Below are positions 26,403 through 35,284 of a DNA stretch of 64,000 nt, one piece after another. This stretch comes from Pueribacillus sp041725775. Lineage in GTDB: Bacteria > Bacillota > Bacilli > Bacillales > UBA6769. The position numbers and the translations under genes are program-made. The stretch is from NCBI RefSeq assembly GCF_041725775.1, contig NZ_JBEUEL010000010.1:30912-94911 (forward strand). Direction: 5' to 3'. The notes beneath the pieces were generated by a model that was not told where the DNA came from, made no database searches, and saw only the letters and a program-made list of their open reading frames with translations. Numbering within the stretch: the first letter of the stretch is position 1; the number at the start of each line of letters is the position of its first letter.

Positions 26403-27299
26403 ATGGATCAACAATTGCAAGTATTCGTTACGGTTGTAGAACGGGAAAACTTTTCACGAGCAGCGGAAGAGTTGCATATGACTCAACCGGCCGTCAGCCA
26501 ATACATTCAATCACTAGAAAGACAAATGGGGACCCGTTTGCTTGAGCGAACAAATAAATATGTTCGTCTAAATAAAGCGGGTGCAATCGTTTACCACCAT
26601 GCGAAAGAAATATTGAATGTATATAAAAAAATGCATTATTTAGTTGATGATTTAACGGCGAAAGCGACAGGTCTTTTACCAATCGGTGCAAGCTATACGT
26701 TCGGTGAGTACATGCTCCCACACATTATTGCAGTTATGCATGACAAGTATCCGCTTATTCGTCCAACGATTATGATTGGAAATACGAAAGAAATCGTCGA
26801 ACTGGTGAAAAATCATCAAGTCGAAGTTGGAATTGTTGAAGGACAACTTCAAGATGAAAGTTTACTAATTGAGCCGTTTGCAACGGACGAGATGGTCATA
26901 TTTACATCCGCGCAACACGATTTAACAAAGACGGTGCCTTCACGAAAATTAATGTCTGAAGAAACGTGGATTATTCGCGAAAGTGGATCAGGGACGAGAA
27001 CAGCGGTTGATAACATGTTTCGAAAGCTAAACATTACGCCAAAAAACGTGTTGGAGTTTGGAAGCACTCAGTTAATCAAAGAGTCCGTTGAAGCAGGAGT
27101 TGGAATTAGTATGCTGTCTAAATGGGCGATTCGAAAAGAATTACAAATTGGTACACTAACAGTTCTCCCTATTCAAGGTTTACCGTTTTTACGGAAATTT
27201 TCGATCGTCACAAAAGCACCGTTTCAAACGAAAGCGTTGGAACTGTTTATCCAACTTATAAAAGAAAGCACGAAATTGTTTGAAGTGTCGAAAACGTGA
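26403..27299 (+). CDS. LysR-family regulator (CysL/YeiE-like)
   Basis: 298 residues. N-terminal winged helix (LQVFVTVVERENFSRAAEELHMTQPAVSQYIQSLERQMGTRLLERTNKYVRL, residues 5-56), then a substrate-binding domain from about residue 88 (LPIGASYTFGEYMLPHII). IRESGSGTR in the sensor domain is common in the CysL/YwfK/YeiE branch, which senses sulfur or acetyl-serine-type ligands in some members. Divergent from the YeiH-like transporter, its probable target. Confidence 0.83.
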   Translation: MDQQLQVFVTVVERENFSRAAEELHMTQPAVSQYIQSLERQMGTRLLERTNKYVRLNKAGAIVYHHAKEILNVYKKMHYLVDDLTAKATGLLPIGASYTFGEYMLPHIIAVMHDKYPLIRPTIMIGNTKEIVELVKNHQVEVGIVEGQLQDESLLIEPFATDEMVIFTSAQHDLTKTVPSRKLMSEETWIIRESGSGTRTAVDNMFRKLNITPKNVLEFGSTQLIKESVEAGVGISMLSKWAIRKELQIGTLTVLPIQGLPFLRKFSIVTKAPFQTKALELFIQLIKESTKLFEVSKT

Positions 27300-27330
27300 A
27301 AACTAGAATGGATAAAATAGGTACATAAGC

Positions 27331-27356
27331 CCTGAACGTAATGTTCAGGTTTTTTA
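27331..27356 (+). terminator. Terminator after the lysR gene
   Basis: CCTGAAC/GTTCAGG stem with a five-base loop followed by TTTTTT. Confidence 0.9.
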
Positions 27357-27439
27357 TCGAATTTTCGCAAAAGTGTGAAACTAATCGCATAATTGAGAAT
27401 GCCTAAATCTAAAATTGTCGTTATAGCAAGCTTACTGAT

Positions 27440-27457
27440 TTGGCATGATACTTGCAT
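27440..27457 (+). promoter_or_regulatory. Sigma-54 promoter P1, before the ABC importer operon
   Basis: TTGGCATGATACTTGCAT has GG (27442-27443), exactly ten bases, then GC (27454-27455), matching the -24/-12 consensus TGGCAc-N5-TTGCa. It lies about 110 bases before livH-like. The activator encoded at 39409 is the likely partner. Confidence 0.85.
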
Positions 27458-27565
27458 TATATTGGTATAAGGGAATAGGAAAGGTGGTTAGATGTACTAG
27501 CTTTTAAAAAAATGTAAAAAGGTTTTATGTAACGTTGATTTAAGACGAAAGGGGTGGGTTACAAA

Positions 27566-28438
27566 ATGGAACTCGGAATTTTTATGTCACATTTTTTTAA
27601 TGCTTTAACACTAGGGCTGCTGTTGGCTTTGATAGCTTCGGGCCTTACAATTATTTTTGGTTTTCTCAATATTATTAATTTTGGGCATGGAGCATTGTAC
27701 ATGCTCGGTGCTTATTTAGGATATCAAATCTATCATGTAACAGGCAGTTTTACGTTAGCTATTTTGCTAGCGTCGGTCATTATGGGCATAGTCGGTTTAT
27801 TATTGCAGCGGTACGTGCTTATTAAGTTAAGTGGGAAATCTCCAGTATACGTTGTTTTATTTACGTTTGGATTCGCGCTCTTTATCGAAAATTTAACGAG
27901 AATCATCTGGGGACCGAACATGATTTCTGTAAGTCCTCCATCTATGCTTTCAGGCTCTATTACAATTGGATATCCGTTTCCTGTATATCGATTATTTTTA
28001 ATTGTCTTTTGTTCCATCGTTTTATTAGGTGTTTATTTTCTGTTAACGAAAACAAAAATTGGCATCATTGTTAGAGCGGGAACAGAGGATGAAGAAACTG
28101 CTTCAGTTTTAGGTGTGAATGTCAAGTTGATAGGAGTCGGTGTGTTTGCTGCTGGAACAGCTTTAGCAGCTTTAGCTGGAGTTGTTACGGGACCTTATTT
28201 AACGCTTGAACCTCATATGGGAATGGCGATCATCATCGATGCATTTATCGTATTGGTTATTGGAGGAATGACTAGCTTTGCAGGAACGATAGTAGCGGGA
28301 TTGGCTATCGGTTTTCTTCAAGTATTTGGTGGAATCTACTTCTCGGAATTAACAATTGTGTTCACGTTAACATTAATGATTTTAGTTATCATTAAAAATC
28401 CAAAAGGGTTGGGAGCATTATTCAATCGGATGACATGA
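27566..28438 (+). CDS. livH: Branched-chain amino acid-type ABC permease (LivH family)
   Basis: 290-residue permease with about eight helices. Family motif ASGLTIIFGFLNIINFGHGALYMLGAY near residues 25-50 and the ATPase-contact region VRAGTEDEETASVLGVNVKLI near 170. The ATG at 27566 is used because AAAGGGGTGG ends eight bases earlier. It starts a five-component importer behind a sigma-54 promoter. Next to alicyclic-acid genes, the substrate may be a cyclic carboxylate rather than an amino acid, as for some R. palustris transporters of this family. Confidence 0.88.
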   Translation: MELGIFMSHFFNALTLGLLLALIASGLTIIFGFLNIINFGHGALYMLGAYLGYQIYHVTGSFTLAILLASVIMGIVGLLLQRYVLIKLSGKSPVYVVLFTFGFALFIENLTRIIWGPNMISVSPPSMLSGSITIGYPFPVYRLFLIVFCSIVLLGVYFLLTKTKIGIIVRAGTEDEETASVLGVNVKLIGVGVFAAGTALAALAGVVTGPYLTLEPHMGMAIIIDAFIVLVIGGMTSFAGTIVAGLAIGFLQVFGGIYFSELTIVFTLTLMILVIIKNPKGLGALFNRMT

Positions 28439-28459
28439 TGCGGAAAGGAGGGGGATGAA

Positions 28460-29455
28460 GTGAGTAGTTTATTAAAGCAAAAAGAGAATGTCGAGGGTGC
28501 CCTTATTGAACAAAAAAAGTTTTCAATGAATAAGACTGATTTCATCGTCTATGCGAGTATTATTTTAATCTTTCTGTTGGCTATAACATTTTTTAGCCCT
28601 TTTTATCAAAGGTTTGTCATTGAAATGATGATTTTTTCCATTTTGGCACTCAGTATGGACTTCCTGCTCGGCTACGGTGGGTTATTGAATCTCGCTCACA
28701 CTTTATTTTTTGGGCTAAATATATATGTGATTTCGATACTTTTCATAGATTATCAAATGTCTTTTTTCATTGCTGTTTTATTGGCAATGAGCTTTACAAT
28801 GATCGTTGCCTATTTAATCGGATTTTTCAGTTGCCGTTTAAACGGAATCCAATTTGCTATGGTCACGCTAGCATTTGGTGAATTAGTTTATATCATAATA
28901 ACAAAATGGAGAAGTTTAACTGGCGGCTTTGACGGCAAACGTGTGAATCAATCAATTGAATTAAGTGTAGGCAGTCAAGTGATAAAACTAACGGATACGC
29001 TACCGCTTTTAATGATTGTCGCAGTTATGTTGTTAGCTACCTATTATTTTATTAATAGGATTGTCAAATCTCCTTTTGGAAACGCTTTAATCTCAGTTCA
29101 TGAAAATGAAGAAAGGGCAAAGTTTTTAGGCTTTAATGTTTTTCGAATTAAATTTCAATCATTTTTAATTAGTGCTTTCTTCAGTGCGTTTGCCGGTGTA
29201 GGCTACTTGTTATTAAAAATGTTTGTTTCGCCAAACTACGTGTCATGGGCTTTTTCTGGAGACGTATTGTTAATGACATTAATTGGTGGAATGGGCACTT
29301 TATTTGGTCCTTTATTTGGTGCAATGGGTTTTGTCTGGTTTAAAGACTGGCTTAGTTCGTATACGGAGAATTGGATGCTCGTTGTCGGATTGCTGTTTAT
29401 GCTCGTTGTTGTCTTTTTCCCAAGAGGATTATTTGGGTGGTTGCAAAAAAAGTAA
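28460..29455 (+). CDS. livM: Branched-chain amino acid-type ABC permease (LivM family)
   Basis: 331-residue second permease. The GTG start follows AAAGGAGGGGG. Typical LivM segments are LSMDFLLGYGGLLNLAHTLFFGLNIYV near residues 62-90 and VHENEERAKFLGFNVFRIKFQSFLISAFFSAFAGVGYLL near 213-250. Partner of LivH in the same transcript. Confidence 0.88.
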   Translation: MSSLLKQKENVEGALIEQKKFSMNKTDFIVYASIILIFLLAITFFSPFYQRFVIEMMIFSILALSMDFLLGYGGLLNLAHTLFFGLNIYVISILFIDYQMSFFIAVLLAMSFTMIVAYLIGFFSCRLNGIQFAMVTLAFGELVYIIITKWRSLTGGFDGKRVNQSIELSVGSQVIKLTDTLPLLMIVAVMLLATYYFINRIVKSPFGNALISVHENEERAKFLGFNVFRIKFQSFLISAFFSAFAGVGYLLLKMFVSPNYVSWAFSGDVLLMTLIGGMGTLFGPLFGAMGFVWFKDWLSSYTENWMLVVGLLFMLVVVFFPRGLFGWLQKK

Positions 29456-29481
29456 GCTAATCATAGAAGGGAGTGCAGTTA

Positions 29482-30237
29482 TTGGAGTCTATTCTGAAAT
29501 CAGATTCACTCTATTTTTCGTACCATAGTAATCCGATTATTAATGGTGTTGATTTTGCTATTAAAAAAGGTGAGATTTGTTCAATTATTGGACCGAATGG
29601 AGCAGGTAAAACAACTTTTTTAAACCTGTTAAGCGGTATGCTGATTCCCAATGCGGGTGATGTTTTTTATAAAAACAAAAAAATAACGAAAGTACAGCCG
29701 AATAAACGAAGAGAACTTGGAATCTCTCGTTCCTTTCAAATTACAAATATATTTATGCAGCATACCGTCTATGAAAATATTAGGTATGCCGTTCAAGGTG
29801 TGAACAAACAAAAATATCAACTATTTAAAAGTATAGACTCGATGACTGATATTAGTGTTCAAACTGAAAAGCTGTTAGAAATTTGCCACTTAACATCTGT
29901 TAAAGACGAAAAATGCTCTGATCTCGCATATGCGGAACAGCGGTTAGTAGAAATTGCTTTATCACTTGCTGGCAATACAGAAGTGCTGTTGCTTGATGAA
30001 CCGACAGCAGGTTTATCTATGGAAGAAAGTCGTTATATCGCCGACTTTATTAAGCAGCTTTCTCGTGATTTGCAATTAAGCATTGTGTTTATCGAACACG
30101 ATATGGATATTGTGTTTGATATATCTAATCGAATTTCTGTTCTTTATTACGGCGAGTTATTACTTACAGATACACCTGAGCATGTGAAGGAAAATAAACA
30201 GGTTCAAGAAATTTATTTGGGAGAAGAATTGGCATGA
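29482..30237 (+). CDS. livG: ABC importer ATPase LivG
   Basis: About 251 residues. Walker A GPNGAGKTT near residue 38; the LivG-type LGISRSFQITNIFMQHTVYENI near 80; the signature is LAYAEQRLVEIA rather than LSGGQ, as usual in LivG; Walker B VLLLDEPTAGLS near 170; H-loop IEHD near 203. The TTG at 29482 is favoured over a GTG at 29473 because AGAAGGGAG overlaps the latter. It overlaps livF by four bases. Confidence 0.86.
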   Translation: MESILKSDSLYFSYHSNPIINGVDFAIKKGEICSIIGPNGAGKTTFLNLLSGMLIPNAGDVFYKNKKITKVQPNKRRELGISRSFQITNIFMQHTVYENIRYAVQGVNKQKYQLFKSIDSMTDISVQTEKLLEICHLTSVKDEKCSDLAYAEQRLVEIALSLAGNTEVLLLDEPTAGLSMEESRYIADFIKQLSRDLQLSIVFIEHDMDIVFDISNRISVLYYGELLLTDTPEHVKENKQVQEIYLGEELA

Positions 30238-30947
30238 GCAAACTAATTCATTTGGATAAAGTAAACGCATACTATGGCCAAGCCCATATTCTTCATGGTG
30301 TTTCTTTAGAGGTTAAAGAAGGTGAAGTCGTATGTTTGCTTGGTAGAAACGGTGTCGGGAAAACAACTTCGCTAAAGTCAATCATGGGACTAGTTAATGT
30401 TAAGAAAGGGGGGATCTACTTTCAACAAGAGGAAATAACAAATCATACTCCGCATGACATTTTCAAAAAAAATGCAATCGGTTATGTTCCCGAAGACAGA
30501 AGGATCTTTGCTTCGCTATCAGTGAGGGAAAACTTAATGATTGGTCAATTAAATGCACCTAAAAATAGGAGGTGGGATATTAATAAAGTTTTTGAAATGT
30601 TCCCAGTATTAAAAGAAAAACAAAATCGAAGTGGAGCTTATTTAAGCGGTGGTGAACAGCAAATGCTAGCCATTGCCAGATGTTTAATGGGCGATCCGAA
30701 AATTATGATGCTTGATGAACCATGTGAGGGGTTGGCTCCTATTGTTGTTCAGGAACTCGAAGAATCGATTAAGAAGTTGCATCAAGAGGGAATGACGATG
30801 ATTTTAGTAGAGCAAAGTTTGCGTTTAGCCAAAACATTAGGTGACCGAGTTTACATTATGAATAAAGGTGAAATCACTTACTCAGGTGATAGAGAGTCAC
30901 TATTAAATGACTCTTCACTAGTTTCAGAATTAATGGGTATCGGTTAA
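30234..30947 (+). CDS. livF: ABC importer ATPase LivF
   Basis: 237 residues. Walker A GRNGVGKTT near residue 37, IGYVPEDRRIFASLSVRENL near 84, signature LSGGEQQMLAIARCL near 138, Walker B IMMLDEPCEGLAP near 155. Pairs with LivG. A cre-like site lies seven bases after its stop. Confidence 0.88.
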   Translation: MSKLIHLDKVNAYYGQAHILHGVSLEVKEGEVVCLLGRNGVGKTTSLKSIMGLVNVKKGGIYFQQEEITNHTPHDIFKKNAIGYVPEDRRIFASLSVRENLMIGQLNAPKNRRWDINKVFEMFPVLKEKQNRSGAYLSGGEQQMLAIARCLMGDPKIMMLDEPCEGLAPIVVQELEESIKKLHQEGMTMILVEQSLRLAKTLGDRVYIMNKGEITYSGDRESLLNDSSLVSELMGIG

Positions 30948-30953
30948 CAAATG

Positions 30954-30967
30954 TGAAAGCGCTAACA
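30954..30967 (+). promoter_or_regulatory. Catabolite-responsive element (cre)
   Basis: TGAAAGCGCTAACA matches the CcpA consensus TGWAANCGNTNWCA at every position. It lies between livF and the SDR gene, where CcpA could act as a roadblock to transcription of the rest of the operon. Confidence 0.75.
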
Positions 30968-31035
30968 CTAAGGTTCACTCGATCTTAAGCACGTAATGTG
31001 AAGTAGTGAATTTGATTGGCAAAAGGAGGGAATTC

Positions 31036-31800
31036 ATGCCAAAAACAGCAATTATAACGGGTAGCTCACGTGGGATAGGCCGTGCTACTGCACTCGCGTT
31101 AGCTGATAAAGGCTTTAACATCGTTGTTCATTACAAAAAAAATGAAGATTTGGCTCGCGAAGTCTTGACTGAAGTGAAAAAAGTGGGAGTAACAGGATTT
31201 ACTGTAGCAGCTGATTTAGAAAAGCCAGAAGAAGTTCGTGGAATGTTTGAGAAAATTCGAAGTCGTGTCGGTCATTTGGATGCTCTTGTTTTAAATGCTG
31301 CTGCGACCGCATTTAAACCACTTAATGACATGAAAGAACATCACATGCAAAGAACATTTGACTTATCGATCAAAGGTTCACTTGTTGCTGTTCAAGAGGC
31401 GACATCATTAATGAATGAACGGACCGGGAAAATCGTTATTGTTTCAGGTTTTGATAGTTTTAAATATGTTGCTAACCATGGAATGTTAGGTGCAGTAAAA
31501 GCATCGTTAGAATCGTTAACACGTTATTGGGCATGTGAGCTTGCAGGACATGGGATTACAGTAAATTCAGTAAATCCAGGTGTAATTGAGACGGATTCAG
31601 CTCAGATTTACGCTGGCGATCAGTGGATAGCTTGGAAAGAAGAATGGGTAAAATCTACTCCTAAACAACGTCTAGGTACACCGCAAGATGTAGCCGAAGT
31701 TATTGCATTTTTGTGTTCGCCATCAGCTGAGTTTATTTGTGGTCAAACAATCGTAGTTGATGGCGGACTTACACTAACGGCACCGCCGTTTATGAATTAA
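31036..31800 (+). CDS. Short-chain dehydrogenase/reductase, FabL-like, altered active site
   Basis: 254-residue Rossmann protein. NAD(P) motif TGSSRGIGRAT at residues 8-18, LVLNAAA near 86, C-terminal GQTIVVDGGLTL. The sequence resembles enoyl-ACP reductase FabL, but where FabL/FabI have the catalytic Tyr of Y-x6-K this protein has His148 (NHGMLGAVK, Lys155); the upstream Tyr144 is kept. The ATG at 31036 follows AAAGGAGGGAA. It sits inside the importer operon, between livF and livK, so a step acting on the imported acid or its CoA ester is plausible. Confidence 0.78.
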   Translation: MPKTAIITGSSRGIGRATALALADKGFNIVVHYKKNEDLAREVLTEVKKVGVTGFTVAADLEKPEEVRGMFEKIRSRVGHLDALVLNAAATAFKPLNDMKEHHMQRTFDLSIKGSLVAVQEATSLMNERTGKIVIVSGFDSFKYVANHGMLGAVKASLESLTRYWACELAGHGITVNSVNPGVIETDSAQIYAGDQWIAWKEEWVKSTPKQRLGTPQDVAEVIAFLCSPSAEFICGQTIVVDGGLTLTAPPFMN

Positions 31801-31819
31801 ATAAAAAGGGGAATTTCTA

Positions 31820-33040
31820 ATGAATCTAAAAAAATGGTTAGTTTACAGTTTTATTTTAAGTTTATTCATTCTTGCTGCCTGTGGTGGAGACAAAGAAGAA
31901 GCGACTACAGGTGGTGGAGACTCTTCAAATGGTGAAAGTGAAGACTCATTAAGGATTGGAGTCGTAACGACTTTAAGTGGACCTTATGGTGAAATTGGGA
32001 ATGAAATGCTTGATGCGGTTAAGACAGCGGTAAAAGAAGTGAACGAGCAGGGGGGAGTTTTAGGAAAACAAATTGAGCTCGTTGTTGAAGATGATGAAGT
32101 TGCGCCTGATGTTGCGATTAGAAAAGCAGAAAAAATGGTGTTAGAAGAAAATATTAATCTATTCATTGGTTCTGTTGCGAGTAGTGTGACCCTTGCTTTA
32201 TCAGAAAAAATGCCAGATTGGGAAAGTTTATTAGTGACAACGATTCCGAAATCCGTGGCAATCACAGATCCAGATTCAAACTCTAACGTTTTCCGCGTTA
32301 ATCATAACGACAATCAGGATGTATTAACATTGGAGCACTGGATGAAAAATGCTGACCTTCCTTATAAAACATTCTATTTTCTCGGTGCTGATTATGAATG
32401 GGGACACGATGTTATTAATGAAATGGAGACCATTGTTGAAGACATTGGCGGTGAAATCCTCGGGGAAGAATTTACTCCGCTAGGAGCAACCGATTATTCA
32501 ACGGTCTTAACTAACGCACGTTCCAAGAAGCCAGACGCGATCATTGCGGCATATGCGGGCGGGGATGGGACGAACTTCTTATCACAAGTAAACAGTTTTG
32601 GAATTGTGGATGAAGATATAGACGTAATTATCACTCCGATGGGTGATTCTTTAGCAACGACAAACCCTGAATTAACGAAAGGCATTTACGGACCTGCTAA
32701 CTACCACCATTCATTAGACAATAAGAAGAATGTCTCGTTTGTAAAAAGCTTCGAAGAGGATCATGGATATAAACCAACAAATTTTTCAGGAGAATCTTAC
32801 GTTGGGGCATGGATGCTGTTTGAAGCAATTGAAGAAGCAGGTAGTGCGAATCCTGATGATGTGATAAAAGTGCTTGAAGATAATTTTACATTTGATAGTG
32901 CAATGGGAGAATTGCGAGTAGACCCAAGAACACACCAAGTGCTTCACCCTAATTGGATTGGCGAGTTTTTTGATGATTCAGGAGAAGCGGATATCAGAAT
33001 TATTCATACGACTCCTCCTGAATTTATAAACCCGCAATAG
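31820..33040 (+). CDS. livK: Substrate-binding lipoprotein LivK-like
   Basis: 406-residue type I periplasmic-binding fold lipoprotein. Lipobox LAAC near residue 21, acidic Gly/Ser linker to about 42, then LRIGVVTTLSGPYGEIGNEMLDAVKTAVKEVNEQGGVLGKQIELVVEDDEVAPDVAIRKAEKMV, the family start. Similar proteins bind branched amino acids, amides, urea or aromatic acids. It ends the operon begun by LivH, before a strong hairpin. Confidence 0.88.
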   Translation: MNLKKWLVYSFILSLFILAACGGDKEEATTGGGDSSNGESEDSLRIGVVTTLSGPYGEIGNEMLDAVKTAVKEVNEQGGVLGKQIELVVEDDEVAPDVAIRKAEKMVLEENINLFIGSVASSVTLALSEKMPDWESLLVTTIPKSVAITDPDSNSNVFRVNHNDNQDVLTLEHWMKNADLPYKTFYFLGADYEWGHDVINEMETIVEDIGGEILGEEFTPLGATDYSTVLTNARSKKPDAIIAAYAGGDGTNFLSQVNSFGIVDEDIDVIITPMGDSLATTNPELTKGIYGPANYHHSLDNKKNVSFVKSFEEDHGYKPTNFSGESYVGAWMLFEAIEEAGSANPDDVIKVLEDNFTFDSAMGELRVDPRTHQVLHPNWIGEFFDDSGEADIRIIHTTPPEFINPQ

Positions 33041-33049
33041 TAAGAATGT

Positions 33050-33085
33050 TTTAGGAAGGATAGACAAACTTCTATCCTTCCTAAA
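33050..33085 (+). terminator. Terminator-like hairpin after livK
   Basis: Fourteen-pair stem TTTAGGAAGGATAG/CTATCCTTCCTAAA with an eight-base loop; T-poor tail but strong and well placed. Confidence 0.75.
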
Positions 33086-33190
33086 TTCATGACAAAGTAA
33101 ACTTTCGCAATTCCGCAAAAAAATCATTACGCATGCAAAAAACTAAACTATTTTTCTCTAATCATAACAGATATAGTAAGCATTTTAATC

Positions 33191-33208
33191 TTGGCATGCT
33201 TTTTGCAT
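33191..33208 (+). promoter_or_regulatory. Sigma-54 promoter P2, before the alicyclic-acid operon
   Basis: TTGGCATGCTTTTTGCAT with GG (33193-33194), ten bases, GC (33205-33206). Nearly identical to P1 and P4. It lies about 80 bases before the badK-like gene. Confidence 0.88.
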
Positions 33209-33288
33209 CTATACAATGTTGATTGGATATATGGGTGAGAGGGGTGAAGAAAACAATTCATTAAACGAAAGAGGGAGGGAATGAATAG

Positions 33289-34068
33289 TTGGAATCGACA
33301 GTAAAACTTAAAAGTATCTCAGACGGAATGGGACACATTATTTTAAACAGACCTAAAAGTTTGAATGCATTAAATGAAGAAATGCTTTATGAGTTATTAG
33401 AAAAGTTAACTGTAATTGAGAATACGTCCAGCTATAAAACTCTCATTATTAGTGGTTCAGGGGATAATTTTGCAGCTGGAGCAGACTTAAAACAGATTAG
33501 TGAAATGGACGCCAAAACATTTGAAAACTATGTCCGACTTATTCAAGAAGTGACTTGGAAACTTGAAAAAATCCCAATATTAACAATCGCAGCCATTCAA
33601 GGAGTTGCCTATGGGGGAGGACTTGAACTAGCGCTGTCGTGTGATTTTCGATTTGCCACCCCAGATTCACGATTCGCTTTGCCTGAAATCCGACTCGGGT
33701 TAATTCCAGGCGGTGGAGGCACATATCGTCTTACGAAATTAATTGGATTAGCAAAAGCAAAGAAAATGTTATATACAGGCTCAGTAATAAGGGCAGAGGA
33801 AGCGTTGCAAGTTGGTTTACTAGAAAAGATAACAAGTGAGGACCATTTAATTGAAGAAACGATTGAGTTTAGCAATGACATAACAAAAAAATCGGCAGTA
33901 GCCTTCCGAGCGATTAAGGAATCTGCTAGCCATGCCTTTGATGTTGATACGTATGCTGCTAGACAGATGGAAGTTCAAGCTATTTTATCTGTATTTAGTG
34001 GCGACGATTGTAAAGAAGGAATTCAAGCCTTTATTGAGAAGCGGGAACCTCAGTTTATTAGAAATTAA
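33289..34068 (+). CDS. badK: Enoyl-CoA hydratase, BadK-like
   Basis: 259-residue crotonase-fold enzyme. Oxyanion region GDNFAAGADLKQI near residue 63, YGGGLELALSCDFRFA with Glu113, and FALPEIRLGLIPGGGGTYRL with Glu133, the two catalytic glutamates of true hydratases. It starts at TTG after GAGGGAGGGA; an ATG at 33281 is out of frame. In context it would hydrate cyclohex-1-ene-carboxyl-CoA to 2-hydroxycyclohexanecarboxyl-CoA (BadK step). Enoyl-CoA hydratase is certain; the substrate is inferred from its neighbours. Confidence 0.85.
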   Translation: MESTVKLKSISDGMGHIILNRPKSLNALNEEMLYELLEKLTVIENTSSYKTLIISGSGDNFAAGADLKQISEMDAKTFENYVRLIQEVTWKLEKIPILTIAAIQGVAYGGGLELALSCDFRFATPDSRFALPEIRLGLIPGGGGTYRLTKLIGLAKAKKMLYTGSVIRAEEALQVGLLEKITSEDHLIEETIEFSNDITKKSAVAFRAIKESASHAFDVDTYAARQMEVQAILSVFSGDDCKEGIQAFIEKREPQFIRN

Positions 34069-34098
34069 TCGAAGACTACCAAACAAAGAGGGATAGAC

Positions 34099-35253
34099 AT
34101 GTTAGATTTTAGCTGGACTGAAGAACAGAATGCTTTTAGACAAATTTTACGTGACTTTGCGAAAAGTGATCTTCTTCCTCACTATACAAAATGGGATCGA
34201 GAGCAAAAATTCCCTTATGAAATATGGAGCAAAATGGGGGGCCTGGGCTTAACTGGATTACGCGTGCAAGAAAAATATAATGGAAGTTCTGCAAACTGTG
34301 TGACGACGGGGATTGCAGCACTTGAAGTTGGAAAAGGTGATTTTAATGCGGCTTATGCCGTAATGTTGAATGGATTAATTAGCGAAATTCTTGAAGAGCA
34401 CGCTTCAGAAGAAATTAAAGAAGAGTGGCTTAAGCGGATGGCATTAGGTGAATGTCTTTTAGGTATCGCCATTACTGAACCAGGTGCTGGTTCAGATGCA
34501 GCTAATTTACAAACAAAAGCAGTAAAGGATGGGAACTCGTATCTATTAACTGGAGAAAAATCGGGTATCTCGTTAGCAAAATTCGCCCATGGCTTTGTCG
34601 TGTTTGCAAAAACAAATCCTGAAGAAAGAGCGCGTGGCGTCAGTGCGTTTATTGTTCCTAGTGATGTTGAAGGTATAGAAATTCAAAGCTATGCGGATAT
34701 GGGAAATATTCCAATAGGAAGAGGCTCAGTTTTTCTCAATGAGGTCCGTATTCCAGAGAGTTATTTAATTGGTGAGGAAAATAAAGGATTTTATCAAGTG
34801 ATGAAGGGTTTTGATTTAAGTCGAATATTGATCGCTCTGCAATGTATTGGAGCGGCGGAACAATCAATTGACGAGACGATCGGGCATGTAAGAACTCGTG
34901 AAGCTTTTGGAAGCCCTTTAGCAAAATTTCAAGGGGTGCAATTTCCGATCGTAGAGCATCATACTTGGTTGGAGATGGCAAAATGGTTATGCTTTCGAGC
35001 ACTTTGGTTACGGGATCAAGGTCTTCCACATACGAAAGAAGCTTCGATGTGTAAATGGATGGGTCCTTATCTTGCGAGAGAGGCGATCCACGAATGTTTG
35101 TTGCTTAATGGTCATTATGGGTATACGAAAGAAATGGCAATCGAACAACGTTTACGTGATGTCATCGGTTTGGAAATTGGTGACGGTACAGCACAAACAC
35201 AAAAAATTGTTATTGCTCGAGAGATTATAGGTAAAGAGTTTAAGCCCTACTAA
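34099..35253 (+). CDS. aliB: Acyl-CoA dehydrogenase, candidate cyclohexanecarboxyl-CoA dehydrogenase
   Basis: 384-residue FAD enzyme. N-terminal helical part FSWTEEQNAFRQILRDFAKSDL; FAD/substrate motif LLGIAITEPGAGSDAANLQTKAV near residues 115-137; C-terminal GHYGYTKEMAIEQRLRDVIGLEIGDGTAQTQK. The usual catalytic EGT is DGT here (Asp362). Expected role is oxidation of cyclohexanecarboxyl-CoA to the cyclohex-1-ene ester, passing electrons to ETF. It follows badK by 30 bases. The AliB assignment rests on its neighbours. Confidence 0.8.
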   Translation: MLDFSWTEEQNAFRQILRDFAKSDLLPHYTKWDREQKFPYEIWSKMGGLGLTGLRVQEKYNGSSANCVTTGIAALEVGKGDFNAAYAVMLNGLISEILEEHASEEIKEEWLKRMALGECLLGIAITEPGAGSDAANLQTKAVKDGNSYLLTGEKSGISLAKFAHGFVVFAKTNPEERARGVSAFIVPSDVEGIEIQSYADMGNIPIGRGSVFLNEVRIPESYLIGEENKGFYQVMKGFDLSRILIALQCIGAAEQSIDETIGHVRTREAFGSPLAKFQGVQFPIVEHHTWLEMAKWLCFRALWLRDQGLPHTKEASMCKWMGPYLAREAIHECLLLNGHYGYTKEMAIEQRLRDVIGLEIGDGTAQTQKIVIAREIIGKEFKPY

Positions 35254-35284
35254 TAACAACTTTAGAATTTGAGGAGGAATACCG

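Noticed and set aside
27357..27439. Shared enhancer (UAS) for the sigma-54 activator
   Set aside because: TTTCGCA occurs upstream of P1 and P2 and TTTC/GAAA pairs upstream of P3, but no motif is common to all four upstream regions at a convincing level.
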